Source: Methanobrevibacter sp.
Lineage (GTDB): Archaea; Methanobacteriota; Methanobacteria; Methanobacteriales; Methanobacteriaceae
Assembly (NCBI GenBank): GCA_017652345.1
Contig: JAGCBE010000086.1
Span: 1 to 13,776, forward strand
DNA: 13,776 nt
Direction: 5' to 3'
In this document: piece by piece, positions 3,935 through 11,847 of the stretch
Numbering within the stretch: position 1 is the stretch's first letter
How the letters are laid out: each line of letters opens with the position of its first letter
Notes under the pieces: model-generated
What the model saw: only the letters and a program-made list of their open reading frames with translations
The model's database searches: none
What the model was told of the DNA's origin: nothing
Position numbers and translations under genes: made by a program

Positions 3935-6070
3935 TTGGAACTAGTTGAACACTTTTACGATAACGTTTATCAAATCTTAGATGCAAATGTAGAAACAGTT
4001 AAGGACGGTAGGAAAAATCAAATATTGAACATTCCTGCCGTTTTTGACATAGAAAGCACAAGTTTCTATGAAGACAAAAATAAACGTTGTTGTATGTATG
4101 CTTGGGTTTTCGGTCTTAATGGTAAATGTATAAGAGGAAGAACGTGGAAAGAATTTTTAGACGCATTAAAAATCGTTGAAAGATTTTATGATTTAGGTTC
4201 AAGAAAACGTTTGATAATTTATGTGCATAATTTATCATTTGAGTTTCAATGGATAAGAAAATGGTTCAATTGGGAACGAGTATTTAGTTTAGAAGAACGT
4301 AAACCTATTTATGCAATAACTACAACCGGTATAGAATTTAGATGTTCATACTTAATGAGTGGTTATTCATTAGATAACTTAGGAAAAAAGTTAACATATT
4401 ATAAAGTTCAAAAGAAAACGGGCGATTTAGATTATAGTAAATATAGACATTCAAATACACCATTAACTGATTTAGAATGGCAATATGTTTTATATGATGG
4501 CTTAGTCGTCATGGCTTATATTCAAGAAGAAATAGACCGAATAGGTAGTATTAAAGAATTACCTTTAACGAAGACAGGTTATGTTAGAACTTATTGTCGT
4601 GAACGTTGTATAGCAAAGAACAATAATTATAGAAACGTTATAAAACATCTTACACTTGATGCTGACGTTTATGTATTATTGAAAAAAGCCTTTGCCGGTG
4701 GGTTCACTCACGCTAATCATAATTGGGTGGACAAAAATATTTTCACAAAAACTAAAATGTTAGGGGTAGGGATAGAGAGTATAGGCTCGTTCGATTTAAC
4801 GAGTTCATATCCTACAACGTTAGTTAGTGAGAAATTCCCTATGAGTAAACCGATTAAGGTTAATATTGATAGTATAGAACGATTTAAAAGGTTAATCAAG
4901 AATTATAATTGTTTGTTTACAATTACATTTGAAAACATAGAACCGTTAGTAGATTTTGAACATTATATAAGTTCTTCTAAATGTGAATATTTAGAGAATG
5001 AAACGTTAGATAATGGACGTGTAGTAAGTGCCGATAAATTAACTATAACGATAACTGAAATCGATTTTGAAATAATACGTAAATTTTATAAGTGGAGCAT
5101 ATTTAAGATAAGTGAATTTTATTATTTCCATAAAGGTTATTTACCACAAGAATTCGTTAAGATAGTTTTAGACTTATATGAAAAGAAAACTACGCTTAAA
5201 GATATTGAAGAATCGGTTGTTGATTATATGTTATCAAAAGAAATGTTAAATTCATTATATGGTATGTGTGTCACCGATATATGTAGGGACGATATTATGT
5301 ATGAAGATTATATAGGTTGGCATAAAGAAAAGCCTGAACTACAAGAAATGTTAGATAAATATAATAAATCGGGTAATAGATTTTTATATTATCCTTGGGG
5401 AGTTTGGGTTACTGCATACGCTAGAAGAAATCTATTTGAAATGTTATATAAATGTGCTAACGATTATATTTACGCAGATACTGATAGTTTAAAGGTTATT
5501 AACTATGAAAAGTATTTGAAAGCGTTTGAAGAATATAATAACAATATAATTATGAAGATTAAACAATGTTTAAATTACTATCATATAAACGTTAAACGTG
5601 CTAAACCTAAAAACAAAAATGGTGTAGAAAAGCCATTAGGCGTATGGGACTTTGAAGGAAGATTAAGTAAATTTAAAACGTTAGGTGCTAAGAGATATAT
5701 TTACGAAAAAGACAATGAAGAACATAAGATAGTATTAACGATTAGTGGTGTAAACAAAACAAATGGTGTTGAATATTTAAAACATAAATTCAAAACTAAC
5801 GAAAAGATATTTAAGAATTTCACTGATAAACTCGTGTTCCCTGCCGAGTATACTGATAAAAAGGTTATTAAAAAAGGTAGCGGTAAATTAACGCACACGT
5901 ATATAGACGATTATATAAGTGGAACGTTAGTTGACTATTTAGGAAATGAAGGAACGTATGAAGAATTAAGTGGAGTTCATTTAGAAAGCACAAGTTATAA
6001 TATGAGTTTAACTGACGCTTTCAAGAATTATTTGTTCGGAACAACGAACAATTGGACCGTATATAAATAG
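3935..6070 (+). CDS. Protein-primed family B DNA polymerase
   Basis: A 711-aa replicase of the phi29 type. Exonuclease motifs: ExoI FDIE (D38, E40), ExoII HNLSFE (N99, with Glu103 where phi29 has Asp66), ExoIII YVLYD (Y184, D188). The YxGG-like terminal-protein motif reads FAGGF (253-257). Polymerase motifs: A, SFDLTSSYP (D287); B, KEMLNSLYG (435-443); C, YADTDS (513-518); and KRY (586-588) as the KxY motif. The stretch after motif B corresponds to the TPR2 region for strand displacement. The first ATG lies beyond ExoI, so the start must be non-ATG: TTG at 3935, abutting the previous stop by termination-reinitiation, or TTG at 4025 behind GTAGGAAA, which would give 681 aa. It replicates the linear genome from both ends using the terminal protein. 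Confidence 0.97.
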   Translation: MELVEHFYDNVYQILDANVETVKDGRKNQILNIPAVFDIESTSFYEDKNKRCCMYAWVFGLNGKCIRGRTWKEFLDALKIVERFYDLGSRKRLIIYVHNLSFEFQWIRKWFNWERVFSLEERKPIYAITTTGIEFRCSYLMSGYSLDNLGKKLTYYKVQKKTGDLDYSKYRHSNTPLTDLEWQYVLYDGLVVMAYIQEEIDRIGSIKELPLTKTGYVRTYCRERCIAKNNNYRNVIKHLTLDADVYVLLKKAFAGGFTHANHNWVDKNIFTKTKMLGVGIESIGSFDLTSSYPTTLVSEKFPMSKPIKVNIDSIERFKRLIKNYNCLFTITFENIEPLVDFEHYISSSKCEYLENETLDNGRVVSADKLTITITEIDFEIIRKFYKWSIFKISEFYYFHKGYLPQEFVKIVLDLYEKKTTLKDIEESVVDYMLSKEMLNSLYGMCVTDICRDDIMYEDYIGWHKEKPELQEMLDKYNKSGNRFLYYPWGVWVTAYARRNLFEMLYKCANDYIYADTDSLKVINYEKYLKAFEEYNNNIIMKIKQCLNYYHINVKRAKPKNKNGVEKPLGVWDFEGRLSKFKTLGAKRYIYEKDNEEHKIVLTISGVNKTNGVEYLKHKFKTNEKIFKNFTDKLVFPAEYTDKKVIKKGSGKLTHTYIDDYISGTLVDYLGNEGTYEELSGVHLESTSYNMSLTDAFKNYLFGTTNNWTVYK

Positions 6071-6082
6071 GAGGTGACGGTT

Positions 6083-6223
6083 ATGAATGATGTTGTAGGT
6101 TGGCTTTTATTGATTGTAATAATTTTAGAATTTGTCTTAACGGGTTTAATTCATTATTTGATAGGTAAAGAAATGTCACAAGCATATTTAGATAGAAAAA
6201 ACGATGATAGAGGTGAACGATAA
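6083..6223 (+). CDS. 46-aa single-pass membrane protein
   Basis: A short gene behind an excellent AGGAGGTG ribosome site (from 6069) with optimal spacing. The product starts MNDVVGWLLL and carries one transmembrane segment (residues about 5-26), followed by a short charged tail ending RKNDDRGER. The stop overlaps the next ATG (TAATG). It is directly behind the polymerase. In phi29-like phages, small membrane proteins such as p16.7 organise replication at the membrane, so a similar tether is possible; a holin-like or superinfection role is equally open. Confidence 0.7.
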   Translation: MNDVVGWLLLIVIILEFVLTGLIHYLIGKEMSQAYLDRKNDDRGER

Positions 6224-6423
6224 TGTTTAATGATTATTGGCAACTTAAAGAAAATGTTGACGAACGATATAAAGAATTAGAATTACAAGTTAATTCCTAT
6301 GTAGGTAGAGATGACGAGTATGACGAACTTAAACTAGAATTTGAATTCGTTAAAGGACAAAAAGATATAATTGACCGTTGGAGTTCAGAAATCGAATGGA
6401 TAAAAGTGGGTGAAATAGGTTAA
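6223..6423 (+). CDS. Small acidic helical protein, unknown
   Basis: A 66-aa protein with GAGGTGA ahead of an ATG that overlaps the upstream stop. It is strongly acidic and helical, with a coiled-coil-like stretch (NVDERYKELELQVNSYV, residues about 11-27) and Trp-rich C-terminal part (DRWSSEIEWIKV). Its stop in turn overlaps the next start by one base. I do not recognise the family. Confidence 0.6.
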   Translation: MFNDYWQLKENVDERYKELELQVNSYVGRDDEYDELKLEFEFVKGQKDIIDRWSSEIEWIKVGEIG

Positions 6424-6671
6424 TGGTTAAATACACGTTAAAGAAACCTTATGATGAAAATTCGAGGAACATCTTAAATACAAGCGAATATTTCTTCGTT
6501 AGATATTGGAGTGGAAATGATTACAAAACGAATGTAGTTAGAGAACCTGATGGAACACGAGTAGTCGTAGTAGAATTCTATTTAGAAGATTATTGCTTAT
6601 CACGTATGGCTGAGTCACTGAACCAAGATAAAGACTTAACATTTACTGACATTCATTATAAAGAATTATAA
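6423..6671 (+). CDS. Last plus-strand gene, 82-aa unknown protein
   Basis: The ATG overlaps the previous TAA, with only a weak GGGTGA nearby, so expression probably relies on translational coupling. The product is mixed alpha/beta (EYFFVRYWSG, TRVVVVEFYLEDY) without a membrane segment or known motif. It ends five bases before the central bidirectional terminator and is the end of the replication operon. Confidence 0.6.
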   Translation: MVKYTLKKPYDENSRNILNTSEYFFVRYWSGNDYKTNVVREPDGTRVVVVEFYLEDYCLSRMAESLNQDKDLTFTDIHYKEL

Positions 6672-6675
6672 AAAT

Positions 6676-6706
6676 AAAGGCTCTACAATAACGTAGAGCC
6701 TTTTTT
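6676..6706. terminator. Central bidirectional terminator of the two converging arms
   Basis: AAAGGCTCTAC (6676-6686), loop AATAAC, GTAGAGCCTTT (6693-6703) form an 11-base-pair hairpin. On the plus strand it runs into six Ts (6701-6706); on the minus strand into TTTATTTTTA. It therefore ends both the replication operon and the late operon. The stop codon (6685-6683) and last residues of the packaging ATPase are encoded within the hairpin. Confidence 0.93.
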
Positions 6707-7795
6707 GTTCGCCATTATGAAATTTCTAACGATTTCACCCGTTGGGTTATCTTGATAGAACACCTTATTCGTGACGAAATATTTCCATATCTTTTGAGAA
6801 AGTTTGTCGGTAGGGTGTGTAATATTAGAACGATACCATTTTTCAGGACGTATTTCTTGAGTGAACACTAAGTTTTTATTGTCCTCTTTAATCGGTGTAG
6901 TCTTCTTGTGTATAAACGTAAACGCTTGTTTTAATTGTTTACTGTATATAATCTCACACTCTAATATATCTTCATAGAAAACAATATAATATTTATAAGC
7001 CACTTCGGACTCGTGATACTTACACGGAAGATGTGGATAAATCGCTATTTCCCACGAACCATTTTTAATCATCTCCAACTTAGGATTATCAAATGCGAAA
7101 TACTTGTTAGACGCTTTTGATTTTCCTTCAAAACCACTAAACTCAACGGCAACCTTTAATGTTCCTTCTCCATAAGTGTATACATCAATACTGTTCTTCT
7201 TTTGTTTCTTTACATTAGTTAAACCCATTTCACTAAAATAAGGACAATATTGGTTGATTGTATTACCACACATAAATATCTTGACGGTTGTTTTTAAACG
7301 AATAATGGTAGAAAGGAGATTTTGAAATTTTACGAACTCGTCAGGAATATAATATGAACGTGTGATAAACTCGTCAAATAAAATGTTTGTTATATTAGGA
7401 TAAGATGTTGATTTATAATGTTCTTCACTTGTTAATGAAAATGCTAACGCAAACGGTTGTTCGTCTTGATATACCTTTTTACCCTCTAAATCAGTATAAC
7501 ATAAATACCAACGTTGAGAATAATAAAATATATTATTATACTTGTTATTAGTCCATTTATTAACCCAACCGAGTGCAACTATGCTTGCAAACATAGTCGC
7601 ACCGTTTTTGCCTTTAAAGTCTTCTTCCCAACGTCTAATAATAGCCAACTGATTTTTATAACCGCTATCGATATATTCTTTTAAACCATAACCGAGAACT
7701 GCGGTTGTTTTACCATTAGAACGTTCACCATAAATTATATTATAATCACAATTCAGTTCTAAAATTTTATCTAATGAATAATATTTCGGTTTCAT
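6683..7795 (-). CDS. DNA packaging (encapsidation) ATPase, phi29 gp16-like
   Basis: The motor that drives DNA into the prohead. Counting from the ATG at 7795 (370 aa; phi29 gp16 is 332 aa): Walker A GERSNGKT (23-30), Walker B ILFDEF (138-143, with catalytic Glu142), and a sensor-like IFMCGNTIN (173-181). The C-terminal half would be the vestigial RNase H-like domain of this family. A TTG at 7834 extends the frame by 13 residues but overlaps the tail-knob gene. The ATG lies two bases after that gene's stop and behind GGAGGTTA, so it is preferred. This is the last gene of the late operon. Its final residues KKGSTLL and stop lie within or next to the central terminator. Confidence 0.93.
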   Translation of the reverse strand: MKPKYYSLDKILELNCDYNIIYGERSNGKTTAVLGYGLKEYIDSGYKNQLAIIRRWEEDFKGKNGATMFASIVALGWVNKWTNNKYNNIFYYSQRWYLCYTDLEGKKVYQDEQPFALAFSLTSEEHYKSTSYPNITNILFDEFITRSYYIPDEFVKFQNLLSTIIRLKTTVKIFMCGNTINQYCPYFSEMGLTNVKKQKKNSIDVYTYGEGTLKVAVEFSGFEGKSKASNKYFAFDNPKLEMIKNGSWEIAIYPHLPCKYHESEVAYKYYIVFYEDILECEIIYSKQLKQAFTFIHKKTTPIKEDNKNLVFTQEIRPEKWYRSNITHPTDKLSQKIWKYFVTNKVFYQDNPTGEIVRNFIMANKKGSTLL

Positions 7796-7796
7796 A

Positions 7797-9365
7797 TTAA
7801 GGCGTAACCTCCGGTAAATAAATTCCGTTCGCAAATTGTTCTTTAATCATTTTTTGTTCTTGTTTTAATCCGAAATTTAATTCTACATTATCTATAACAG
7901 TGAAACCTTTTATATTCGATAATAGTTGAGTATTATTAAATGGTAAACCATTTAAATGTTTCCAAGTTGTATTTGCATAATCTAACTCACAAGGCATATA
8001 TTGAACTCTAACGAATGGAACAAGTGAATTACACAAACCGTTTTCTGCTGTTGAAGATGATACCTTTTCGGCTTTATTAAACAATGAAGCAGTTTGTTCC
8101 ACATGATTACTTATACCACTACTTATCATTCCAAGTCCGCCTATAGCTGTCATTGCACCCATTGCAGGATTAAATGGTGTAATTACCGCACCCGCTACAG
8201 TTGTAATACCACCAACGATTGACCTAGTTGCTAATGTAGCATTATACGCATCTCTTAATCTATTATTTTCATAAACGTTTGTTGCTGATACACCTATTTT
8301 ATAACCGATTTGAACTTCGCTTTCATATAATACTTTACCATCACTTTCTCTATAAATTACGGCTGTTTGGTTATCACTTTCTAAATGAACAAAATAAACC
8401 AAATCTAATGTTTGTCCTTTACACTCATCGTAATTTAATTCTATATATCCTAAAAATGGAACATATAATTCATATTTAGTGAAAGGTGATTTCTTTTGCC
8501 ATTCAAATGGATTAGTATTCGTTGAACTTGCTATACAAGTATCAAAAACAAATCTACAACCTTGAACTTTTATAACATTGTATTTAGATTTATAAACACT
8601 TCCTGTAACAGTTTTATTAGAACCGTTAATTCTAATTATTCCATTATTAGTATCTATAATATCTACATTCGGTGTAAATTTTATAGGTAAAGCCGTTAAT
8701 GATTTTATATAACTTATAGATGTGCTTGAATTGTATATATCAGTTAATAAATCTTTTGCTTGTTGTTGTGTCAATAAAACCGATGCACTAGCAACTTCAT
8801 TAGGAACCAACTCTTTATTAAAAATACCTATATCATTACACGTTTGAGGTAAAGGTAAAAATGAACCTACCAAACCAATACCAGTTGCATCAGTTAACCA
8901 CGTTAACTTTATATTATAATCGGGTGAACGAGAAAATTGGACACAATCTAAAGGAAATATTAAATTAGTTATAGACAAATAATCAACTTTTACATTATGA
9001 GCAAAAACACATTTATCGTCAATTATATTTTCAACATAAGTAAACTCGTTTCTTGCGACTGGACAAGTTAAACCTAAAATGTTAGAATAATATGACATTA
9101 AAACGTCAACGTTTAAATAAATATCAACTGTATCATTATTGAATATTGTAATATTTTCAATAAAATAATATCGGTTTAATTCTTTTATTTTAGCATAATT
9201 ATATTGCATAAAATCGTCAACTGTATCAACGATTCTTATTGTAGGATTTAACACATCTGTTGGAAACTTTAAATATGAAGCAGTATATGTGGCTTTAATA
9301 TTATTATCTAATATTTTATCAACAGTGTTTATTGAACTTAAATTTTTATAAAGTGTTATTTCCAT
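7797..9365 (-). CDS. Tail knob / distal tail protein with membrane-active loop (phi29 gp9-like)
   Basis: A 522-aa protein (phi29 gp9 is 599 aa) with a strong GGAGG site. The N-terminal part (ELNRYYFIENITIFNNDTV, then DIYLNVDVLMSYY; residues about 62-93) matches the beta-rich start of gp9-type tail-tip proteins. Residues about 382-418 form a long Gly/Ala-rich hydrophobic stretch (IVGGITTVAGAVITPFNPAM onward), the counterpart of the gp9 loop that inserts into the host membrane to form the DNA channel. The C-terminus (GLPFNNTQLL, then GFTVIDNVELN and FANGIYLPE) is typical of the family. It would form the tail tip used for DNA delivery. It is separated from the capsid gene by a terminator, so its expression is probably lower than that of the capsid protein. 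Confidence 0.85.
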   Translation of the reverse strand: MEITLYKNLSSINTVDKILDNNIKATYTASYLKFPTDVLNPTIRIVDTVDDFMQYNYAKIKELNRYYFIENITIFNNDTVDIYLNVDVLMSYYSNILGLTCPVARNEFTYVENIIDDKCVFAHNVKVDYLSITNLIFPLDCVQFSRSPDYNIKLTWLTDATGIGLVGSFLPLPQTCNDIGIFNKELVPNEVASASVLLTQQQAKDLLTDIYNSSTSISYIKSLTALPIKFTPNVDIIDTNNGIIRINGSNKTVTGSVYKSKYNVIKVQGCRFVFDTCIASSTNTNPFEWQKKSPFTKYELYVPFLGYIELNYDECKGQTLDLVYFVHLESDNQTAVIYRESDGKVLYESEVQIGYKIGVSATNVYENNRLRDAYNATLATRSIVGGITTVAGAVITPFNPAMGAMTAIGGLGMISSGISNHVEQTASLFNKAEKVSSSTAENGLCNSLVPFVRVQYMPCELDYANTTWKHLNGLPFNNTQLLSNIKGFTVIDNVELNFGLKQEQKMIKEQFANGIYLPEVTP

Positions 9366-9390
9366 TTTATAACCTCCTTAAATGTTAATG

Positions 9391-9416
9391 AAAAATAAGG
9401 CGAGCCTAAGCCCGCC
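9391..9416 (-). terminator. Intra-operon terminator between capsid and tail knob
   Basis: Read on the minus strand: GGCGGGC, loop TTAG, GCTCGCC (seven base pairs including one G-U), then TTATTTTTC. It starts six bases after the capsid stop and ends 26 bases before the tail-knob ATG. No promoter is obvious between, so it probably acts as a partial terminator that makes capsid mRNA more abundant than downstream message. Confidence 0.75.
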
Positions 9417-9421
9417 CTAAA

Positions 9422-10576
9422 TTATGCTATATAGAATACAACGAAGTTCTCATTTAAATCGTTGAAATAACGAGCGTCGAATTTATACCAATTGTTAAAG
9501 AATTCGGCTTTTGGATTGTAATTAGATGTTGTTCTCTTATCAACGTTGCAAACACCTAACGAATCTCTATCGAACATTACACCTAATACACCGTTAATTG
9601 TAATTGAATTACCGCTTGAAGTTGTAATATCAATCTTTGTGATTTCAGATAATGAATAATCTTGACCACTACCTTGCCAATATGGAACTTCCTCATAGTT
9701 TGGAAGTGCTACTAACGTGTTGTGGAAAGTGTCTGATTGTAAATACATTTCACTCGCAGCCACAAAATCAGTTAAAAGAACAACGTGTAATAAATCTCTT
9801 GCAGTGAAACGTTCTTTTTGACCTATATTGAATAACTTACTGATTCTTGATAAACGTTTAATATATAAACGCATTCTTAAACTTGCGAAACGTAAGAAAT
9901 CAGGTGTAGTTAATGCTTTATCAGCAGTTAACGATAAACCAAATTGTTGGTTATATTCGTATAACAAGTTAACGGCTTTAACTGAAGTTGTTCCACTTTG
10001 TGAACCACTACCGAATTCGTCGTATACAGTTTCACCAATCATATTATTAATTGTTTTCATAATTAAGTTTTCAGTTCTAACTGTCATTGCTTTATCAACA
10101 GCATTATAAATCATTGATAAGAATGAATTTAATTGTTGTGCGTTAGAGAATGATTGCTTAACTTGTTTCTCAGTTATAGAAATAGGAACCTCAAATGTAA
10201 CCATTTTATTGAAGAACTTAGCACTAACTGATGGTTTATAGAAAATGTTAGGGTCATATGACGCACCATCTTCTAATTCCCAAGATTCGTTCTCTGTTGC
10301 TTGTGGCATATCCATTTGAATCTTTTCTAATACTGAACCAAATTCCCAACCGTCCATCATAACCTTTGGAACACCACCATTGTATGCTCTTGCTACAAAG
10401 ATTACTTTACCGATGTGGTTAACTAAACTTTTAACATACTTGTCAAAAGCATTTGCATTGAAAACTGCTTCGCCAATGTCAACGACATTGCCTAAATCTT
10501 CGTTAAGAACAGCAGTTTCACCTAAAACTTCCTTAACTGAATCATTTGTAATTTCATAAATTTGCTTGACTTCCAT
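9422..10576 (-). CDS. Major capsid protein (HK97-fold, phi29 gp8-type)
   Basis: A 384-aa protein behind AAAGGAGGAAG. Its length and sequence style fit the capsid proteins of small phi29-like phages of Bacillota. It has an N-arm, a beta-hinge and E-loop-like region (GVPKVMMDGWEFGSVLEKIQ), a long central helix (TFEVPISITEKQVKQSFSNA onward), and a conserved C-terminal segment (MFDRDSLGVCNVDKRTTSNY then NPKAEFFNNWYKFDARYF and NENFVVFYIA). It would assemble the prohead shell around the portal. A terminator directly behind it favours high capsid mRNA levels. I see no separate scaffold gene of the phi29 gp7 type unless the 54-aa gene at 11004-11168 serves. Confidence 0.88.
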   Translation of the reverse strand: MEVKQIYEITNDSVKEVLGETAVLNEDLGNVVDIGEAVFNANAFDKYVKSLVNHIGKVIFVARAYNGGVPKVMMDGWEFGSVLEKIQMDMPQATENESWELEDGASYDPNIFYKPSVSAKFFNKMVTFEVPISITEKQVKQSFSNAQQLNSFLSMIYNAVDKAMTVRTENLIMKTINNMIGETVYDEFGSGSQSGTTSVKAVNLLYEYNQQFGLSLTADKALTTPDFLRFASLRMRLYIKRLSRISKLFNIGQKERFTARDLLHVVLLTDFVAASEMYLQSDTFHNTLVALPNYEEVPYWQGSGQDYSLSEITKIDITTSSGNSITINGVLGVMFDRDSLGVCNVDKRTTSNYNPKAEFFNNWYKFDARYFNDLNENFVVFYIA

Positions 10577-10601
10577 ATATTATCTTCCTCCTTTAAGTCA
10601 A

Positions 10602-11000
10602 TTATTCAGATATAATTGAGGCACTAAACCATATTTTAACTTTATTATCTTCAGCAAATAAAGTTAAGAATAAAACTGTAGCACCGTTAATTTGTAACGT
10701 TGTTATAAACGTTTGACCGTTTTTGTTTAATGTTATAATATAATTTGTTGTATCTAATTTAACTCTAACGGTTAATGAAGTGAATTTCTTTGAAGTTATA
10801 ACACCATATAATTCAGTTAAATTATATGTTGATTTAATTTCAGTATCTGATAAATTTGTGGCACTTGCTAAATCATATTCATAAGTATCACCTAAATCAC
10901 TAATTATTGTTGATAATTCCGCACTCGTTAATTCAATTAACTTCTTACTATCGTCAACGGATAAATCATACTCATTATAAGGTTTGTAATTTTTAAGCAT
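10602..11000 (-). CDS. Probable virion-associated protein ahead of the capsid gene, unknown
   Basis: A 132-aa protein behind GAGGAGG, with its ATG four bases after the previous stop. The N-terminal third is acidic and helical (DDSKKLIELTSAELSTIISD, residues about 16-35). The rest is beta-rich (FTSLTVRVKLDTTNYIITLN, FITTLQINGATVLFLTLF), ending KIWFSASIISE. I do not recognise it. Being wedged between virion genes and directly before the capsid gene, it may be a head-decoration, head-fibre or assembly protein. The beta-rich body makes a classical scaffold less likely. Confidence 0.6.
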   Translation of the reverse strand: MLKNYKPYNEYDLSVDDSKKLIELTSAELSTIISDLGDTYEYDLASATNLSDTEIKSTYNLTELYGVITSKKFTSLTVRVKLDTTNYIITLNKNGQTFITTLQINGATVLFLTLFAEDNKVKIWFSASIISE

Positions 11001-11003
11001 ATT

Positions 11004-11168
11004 TTATTTTTCCTCCTCGTTTGATTGAACTTGTTGCTTTTCAAGTTCTTCTTGTAGTTCCTCATATTTTTTCTTTGTAATTTTCTTAAATCCTTTCGGT
11101 GTAGCCTGAGGAACAAAGTTTGCGGCTATAAAGAAAGAATTTTCTTGTTCATTGAAATAGTATTCCAC
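11004..11168 (-). CDS. 54-aa charged helical protein
   Basis: A short gene with a GTG start at 11168, two bases after the previous stop and nine bases behind GGAGG; it ends four bases before the next ATG. The product begins MEYYFNEQENSFFIAANFVP, continues with a basic TPKGFKKITKKKYEE, and ends in an acidic helix (LQEELEKQQVQSNEEE). Small proteins with a KKITKKxYE-type core and a Glu-rich tail occur next to structural genes in many phages. A scaffold-like or decoration-associated role is possible but not shown. Confidence 0.7.
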   Translation of the reverse strand: MEYYFNEQENSFFIAANFVPQATPKGFKKITKKKYEELQEELEKQQVQSNEEEK

Positions 11169-11170
11169 GA

Positions 11171-11605
11171 TTATTCACCTCCAAGAATTTGAATGACTGT
11201 GTCAACAAAATAAGCGTTTGATATATCGAACCCATTATAAACTCCATAAGCACCATAAAGAGTATTTGATGTTACATAAATATCGTGAACAGTATAATTT
11301 CCATTAAATCCTGTTGCTGGATATCCGTGAGATGCATCAATGCCTAACGTTTTTAATTCTGATATAAATTCGTCTTTGGTGAATGAACTTTTTGAAGATA
11401 GGTATGTAAGATATACACAATATGTTGAGCCATAATATAATCTTATATTATGATTATATAATTCTCCTCCACCACCTTGACTTTCGGCAATTTCTTGCCC
11501 AACCTCTTGAATAACTTTTTCAATGTGATTTAACGGTTCAACTGTAAGTGAACCTTCGGGAATATCCCTAATTACTTTTTCTAAATGGTCTAACGTTTCT
11601 CCCAT
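11171..11605 (-). CDS. Probable minor virion / fibre-like protein with repeated N-terminal motif
   Basis: A 144-aa protein behind AGGAGTG. The N-terminus contains two copies of a short helical motif, LDHLEKVIRDI (5-15) and LNHIEKVIQEV (25-35), exactly 20 residues apart. A Gly linker (GGGG, 44-47) follows, then a Tyr-rich beta-type domain (LYNHNIRLYYGSTYCVYLTY onward). Such repeat plus Gly-linker plus beta-domain layouts are common in phage fibre and virion-attached proteins, the repeats serving as attachment or trimerisation segments. A receptor-binding or decoration role is inferred. It lies four bases after the small membrane protein gene. Confidence 0.6.
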   Translation of the reverse strand: MGETLDHLEKVIRDIPEGSLTVEPLNHIEKVIQEVGQEIAESQGGGGELYNHNIRLYYGSTYCVYLTYLSSKSSFTKDEFISELKTLGIDASHGYPATGFNGNYTVHDIYVTSNTLYGAYGVYNGFDISNAYFVDTVIQILGGE

Positions 11606-11609
11606 TTAA

Positions 11610-11834
11610 TCACTCCTTTCTATCGTTTAATTCTTCGATAGCTTTTTTAAATTCATCGTCAATTTTATCAAGTTCTTTGTTCTTAACGTGTTTATAAATC
11701 TTATAACCTAAGTTCCAAAGAATATTTGCAATTGACAAAACTAGAATAATGATTGATAACACATCTTGTATATTAAATACCGCATATGTTCCAGTGCATA
11801 CGCTAATTGAAGTTTGAATTAATTCTTGTTTCAT
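11610..11834 (-). CDS. Small membrane protein, holin candidate
   Basis: A 74-aa protein behind GGAGG. It has a moderately hydrophobic N-terminus (residues 8-21), a clear transmembrane segment (about 24-43, SIIILVLSIANILW) and a charged cytoplasmic-type tail (KNKELDKIDDEFKKAIEELN). One strong and possibly one weak membrane segment with a charged C-terminus fits small holins, and late-operon position agrees. No endolysin gene accompanies it in this window, so the lysis assignment is uncertain. A head-tail or membrane-docking role is an alternative. Confidence 0.6.
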   Translation of the reverse strand: MKQELIQTSISVCTGTYAVFNIQDVLSIIILVLSIANILWNLGYKIYKHVKNKELDKIDDEFKKAIEELNDRKE

Positions 11835-11847
11835 TTTAACCCTCCTT

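Noticed and set aside
11610..11612. Mycoplasma-type code with TGA as Trp
   Set aside because: The long genes contain Trp as TGG and no internal TGA; the TGA at 11610-11612 is a sensible stop right before the next ribosome site and ATG.
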